NCBI GenBank assembly: GCA_016215085.1
Contig: JACRMD010000226.1
Location: forward strand, 1-21,814
Origin: Solirubrobacterales bacterium
GTDB lineage: Bacteria > Actinomycetota > Thermoleophilia > Solirubrobacterales > Solirubrobacteraceae
Direction of reading: 5' to 3'
DNA: 21,814 bases
Positions 20,219-21,814 of this stretch are shown here, piece by piece (position 1 is the stretch's first letter; each line of letters begins with the position of its first letter). The notes beneath the pieces are model-generated. The model did no database searches. It was not told the DNA's origin and was given only the letters and a program-made list of their open reading frames with translations. The translations under genes and the position numbers were made by a program.

Positions 20219-21688
20219 GTGCCCGTCACCCCTTCCGCCCAGTACTCGCTGACCATCCGCCTGGAGATCGCCGACCGCCCCGGCATGCTCGGGCGGGTAG
20301 CGGGCGCCATCGGCGACGCGGGCGGTCGCATCGGGGCGGTCGACCTCGTCGACGTCCGCGACGACGTGCTGCTGCGCGACATCACCGTCGACGCGCGCGA
20401 CAGCGAGCACTGGGAGGCGATCCTCGCCGCGCTCGAGGCCGTCGAGGGCATCCGGGTCATCGACACCACCGACCGCACCTTCCTGCTGCACGTCGGCGGC
20501 AAGATCGAGCAGCACAACAAGTCGCCGCTGAAGACGCGCGACGACCTCTCGATGGCCTACACGCCCGGCGTCGCGCGCGTGTGCCTGGCCATCGCGGAGG
20601 ATCCCGACAAGGCCTTCCAGTACACGATCAAGCGCAACACGGTGGCGGTCGTCAGCGACGGCACCGCGGTGCTCGGCCTGGGCGACATCGGCCCGCGCGC
20701 CGCGATGCCGGTCATGGAGGGCAAGGCGATGCTCTTCAAGGAGTTCGCCGGCGTCGACGCCTTCCCGATCTGCCTGGACACCAAGGACCCCGACGAGATC
20801 GTCGAGGCCGTCAAGCTCATCGCGCCGGGGTTCGGCGGGATCAACCTGGAGGACGTCAGCGCGCCGCGCTGCTTCGAGGTCGAGGACCGGCTGAAGGCCG
20901 AGCTCGACATCCCGGTCTTCCACGACGACCAGCACGGCACCGCGATCGTCGTCCTCGCCGCGCTGCTGAACGCCTGCAAGCTCACCGGGAAGTCGATCTC
21001 GTCGCTGCGCGTGCTCGTCATCGGGCTCGGCGCCGCGGGCGTCGCGGTGTCCAAGATCCTCATGCAGGCCGGCGTGCACGACATCATCGGGGCGGACTCG
21101 CGCGGCCTGGTGTCCACCGCCCGGCCGGACTACCAGGACGGCTCGATGCCGGCGATCAAGCGCTGGTACGCGGAGCACACCAACCGCGACGCGCTGGCCG
21201 GCACGCCCGCCGACGCCATCGACGGCATGGACCTCTTCATCGGCCTCTCGGGCGCCAGGGTCTTCCCCGCCGAGGCGCTGGCCCGGATGAACGACGACGC
21301 GATGGTCTTCGCCATGGCCAACCCGACGCCGGAGGTCTCGCCCGAGGAGGCGGCGCCCTACGCGCGGATCGTGGCCACCGGCCGGTCGGACTATCCCAAC
21401 CAGATCAACAACGTCCTGGCGTTCCCGGGCATCTTCCGCGGGGCCCTGGACGTCCGCGCGCCGCAGATCACCGAGGCGATGAAGATGGCCGCCGCCCACG
21501 CGATCGCCGACATCGTCCCCGAGGCGGAGCTGCGCGAGGACTACGTGATCCCGTCGGTCTTCAACCGCGACGTCGCCCCCGCGGTGTCCGCCGCGGTGGC
21601 CGCCGAGGCGCGCGCCTCGGGCAGCGACCGCGGCGGGGACACGATCGGGTTCGCCGCGGTCGACGCCGAGCGGCTGCGCGCAAGCTGA
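20219..21688 (+). CDS. NAD(P)-dependent malic enzyme with N-terminal ACT domain
   Basis: Oxidative decarboxylation of malate to pyruvate and CO2 in the cytoplasm. It has 489 residues. About residues 9-80 form an ACT domain (LTIRLEIADRPGMLGRVAGA, IDTTDRTFLLHVGGKIE), a small-ligand sensor often placed on amino-acid enzymes. The bacterial-type malic domain follows. The catalytic Tyr is in AYTPGVARV and the catalytic Lys in EGKAMLFKEF. Metal ligands are in NLEDVSAPRCFEVE and FHDDQHGTA. The NAD(P)-binding motif is VLVIGLGAAGVAVSKIL and the C-terminal signature is RSDYPNQINNVLAFPG. The ACT domain suggests allosteric control, but the effector is unknown. The GTG start at 20219 lies just after TAAAGT. 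A perfect 10-bp palindrome, TCACCGGTGA (21696-21705), follows the stop codon. Confidence 0.94.
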   Translation: MPVTPSAQYSLTIRLEIADRPGMLGRVAGAIGDAGGRIGAVDLVDVRDDVLLRDITVDARDSEHWEAILAALEAVEGIRVIDTTDRTFLLHVGGKIEQHNKSPLKTRDDLSMAYTPGVARVCLAIAEDPDKAFQYTIKRNTVAVVSDGTAVLGLGDIGPRAAMPVMEGKAMLFKEFAGVDAFPICLDTKDPDEIVEAVKLIAPGFGGINLEDVSAPRCFEVEDRLKAELDIPVFHDDQHGTAIVVLAALLNACKLTGKSISSLRVLVIGLGAAGVAVSKILMQAGVHDIIGADSRGLVSTARPDYQDGSMPAIKRWYAEHTNRDALAGTPADAIDGMDLFIGLSGARVFPAEALARMNDDAMVFAMANPTPEVSPEEAAPYARIVATGRSDYPNQINNVLAFPGIFRGALDVRAPQITEAMKMAAAHAIADIVPEAELREDYVIPSVFNRDVAPAVSAAVAAEARASGSDRGGDTIGFAAVDAERLRAS

Positions 21689-21727
21689 GCGATCCTCACC
21701 GGTGATCCCCCGGACCGCCCGAGGCCG

Positions 21728-21733
21728 TAGCCT
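21728..21733 (+). promoter_or_regulatory. Putative -10 of the epimerase gene
   Basis: TAGCCT ends 6 nt before ATG 21740, the same layout as at the histidine phosphatase, predicting a leaderless mRNA. GGGGC between them could instead serve as a weak ribosome binding site, but it is too close to the ATG. Confidence 0.45.
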
Positions 21734-21739
21734 GGGGCG

Positions 21740-21814
21740 ATGCGAGTCACCGTCACCGGCGCCACCGGCCTGATCGGCAGCCGCCTCGTGCGCGCGCTGC
21801 AGCAGCGCGGCGAC
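21740..21814 (+). CDS. NAD-dependent epimerase/SDR family protein, 5' end only
   Basis: Only 25 codons are in the window. MRVTVTGATGLIGSRLVRAL is the glycine-rich Rossmann start (GxxGxxG) of extended or atypical short-chain dehydrogenases. The GLIGSRLV wording is common in the TIGR01777 (YfcH-like) epimerase group. Cofactor binding is clear; the substrate cannot be judged. Confidence 0.75.
   Translation, partial: MRVTVTGATGLIGSRLVRALQQRGD

Noticed and set aside
21696..21705. Perfect 10-bp palindrome TCACCGGTGA between malic enzyme and the epimerase as an operator or terminator.
   Set aside because: It is short, single-copy in the window, lacks a T-tract, and no regulator is adjacent.
1..21814. 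tRNA, rRNA, CRISPR arrays, insertion sequences, prophage genes.
   Set aside because: No cloverleaf with conserved TTCGA/TGGC-arm arrangement, no regularly spaced direct repeats and no transposase, integrase or phage motifs were found. The TTCGA strings near 6123-6169 belong to operator palindromes.

Overview
The window is a very GC-rich bacterial chromosome segment, densely packed with genes. Four core genes, polA, rpsA, coaE and uvrB, lie on the minus strand in that order. This linkage is typical of Actinobacteria (Mycobacterium has polA-rpsA-coaE-uvrB). The GC bias and a type IV pilin operon inside the block suggest a deep-branching actinobacterium of the Thermoleophilia/Solirubrobacterales kind. 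That placement is inference; no rRNA or tRNA gene is present to confirm it. I see no CRISPR array, transposase or phage gene.

Layout. 1-1280: truncated mutY (minus) and a histidine phosphatase (plus) diverge from a 23-bp gap. 1281-1535: convergent gap with a palindromic repeat. 1536-3560: uvrB (minus). 3752-5242: APC amino-acid permease (plus). 5211-6501: an EamA exporter (minus) and an ArsR-type repressor (plus) diverge around two matching palindromic operators. 6479-7047: a small unrecognised gene that appears frameshifted. 7122-10796: an operon of three minor type IV prepilins, the last interrupted by one in-frame TGA. 10862-13660: lytic transglycosylase, coaE and rpsA. 13686-14843: a geranylgeranyl-reductase-like flavoprotein, divergent from rpsA. 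14844-14961: a second copy of the palindromic repeat. 14962-18378: a small membrane protein, a YdcZ-type DMT protein and polA. 18403-20150: a prenyltransferase and a methyltransferase, translationally coupled. 20219-21688: ACT-domain malic enzyme. 21740-end: start of an SDR epimerase.

The most interesting block is 18403-20150. The prenyltransferase reads like plant/cyanobacterial homogentisate prenyltransferase (VTE2/HPT). The methyltransferase reads like plant MPBQ/MSBQ methyltransferase (VTE3), including its C-terminal hydrophobic segment. With the reductase at 13686-14843, which could make phytyl-type chains, the window holds much of a tocopherol- or plastoquinone-like pathway in an apparently non-photosynthetic actinobacterium. 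HPPD and tocopherol cyclase are not in the window.

A second theme is transcription start architecture. At least ten genes have a TANNNT -10-like hexamer only 6-12 nt before the start codon, which implies leaderless or nearly leaderless mRNAs. At two divergent gene pairs the same few bases serve as -10 elements in both directions. All promoter calls are by eye.
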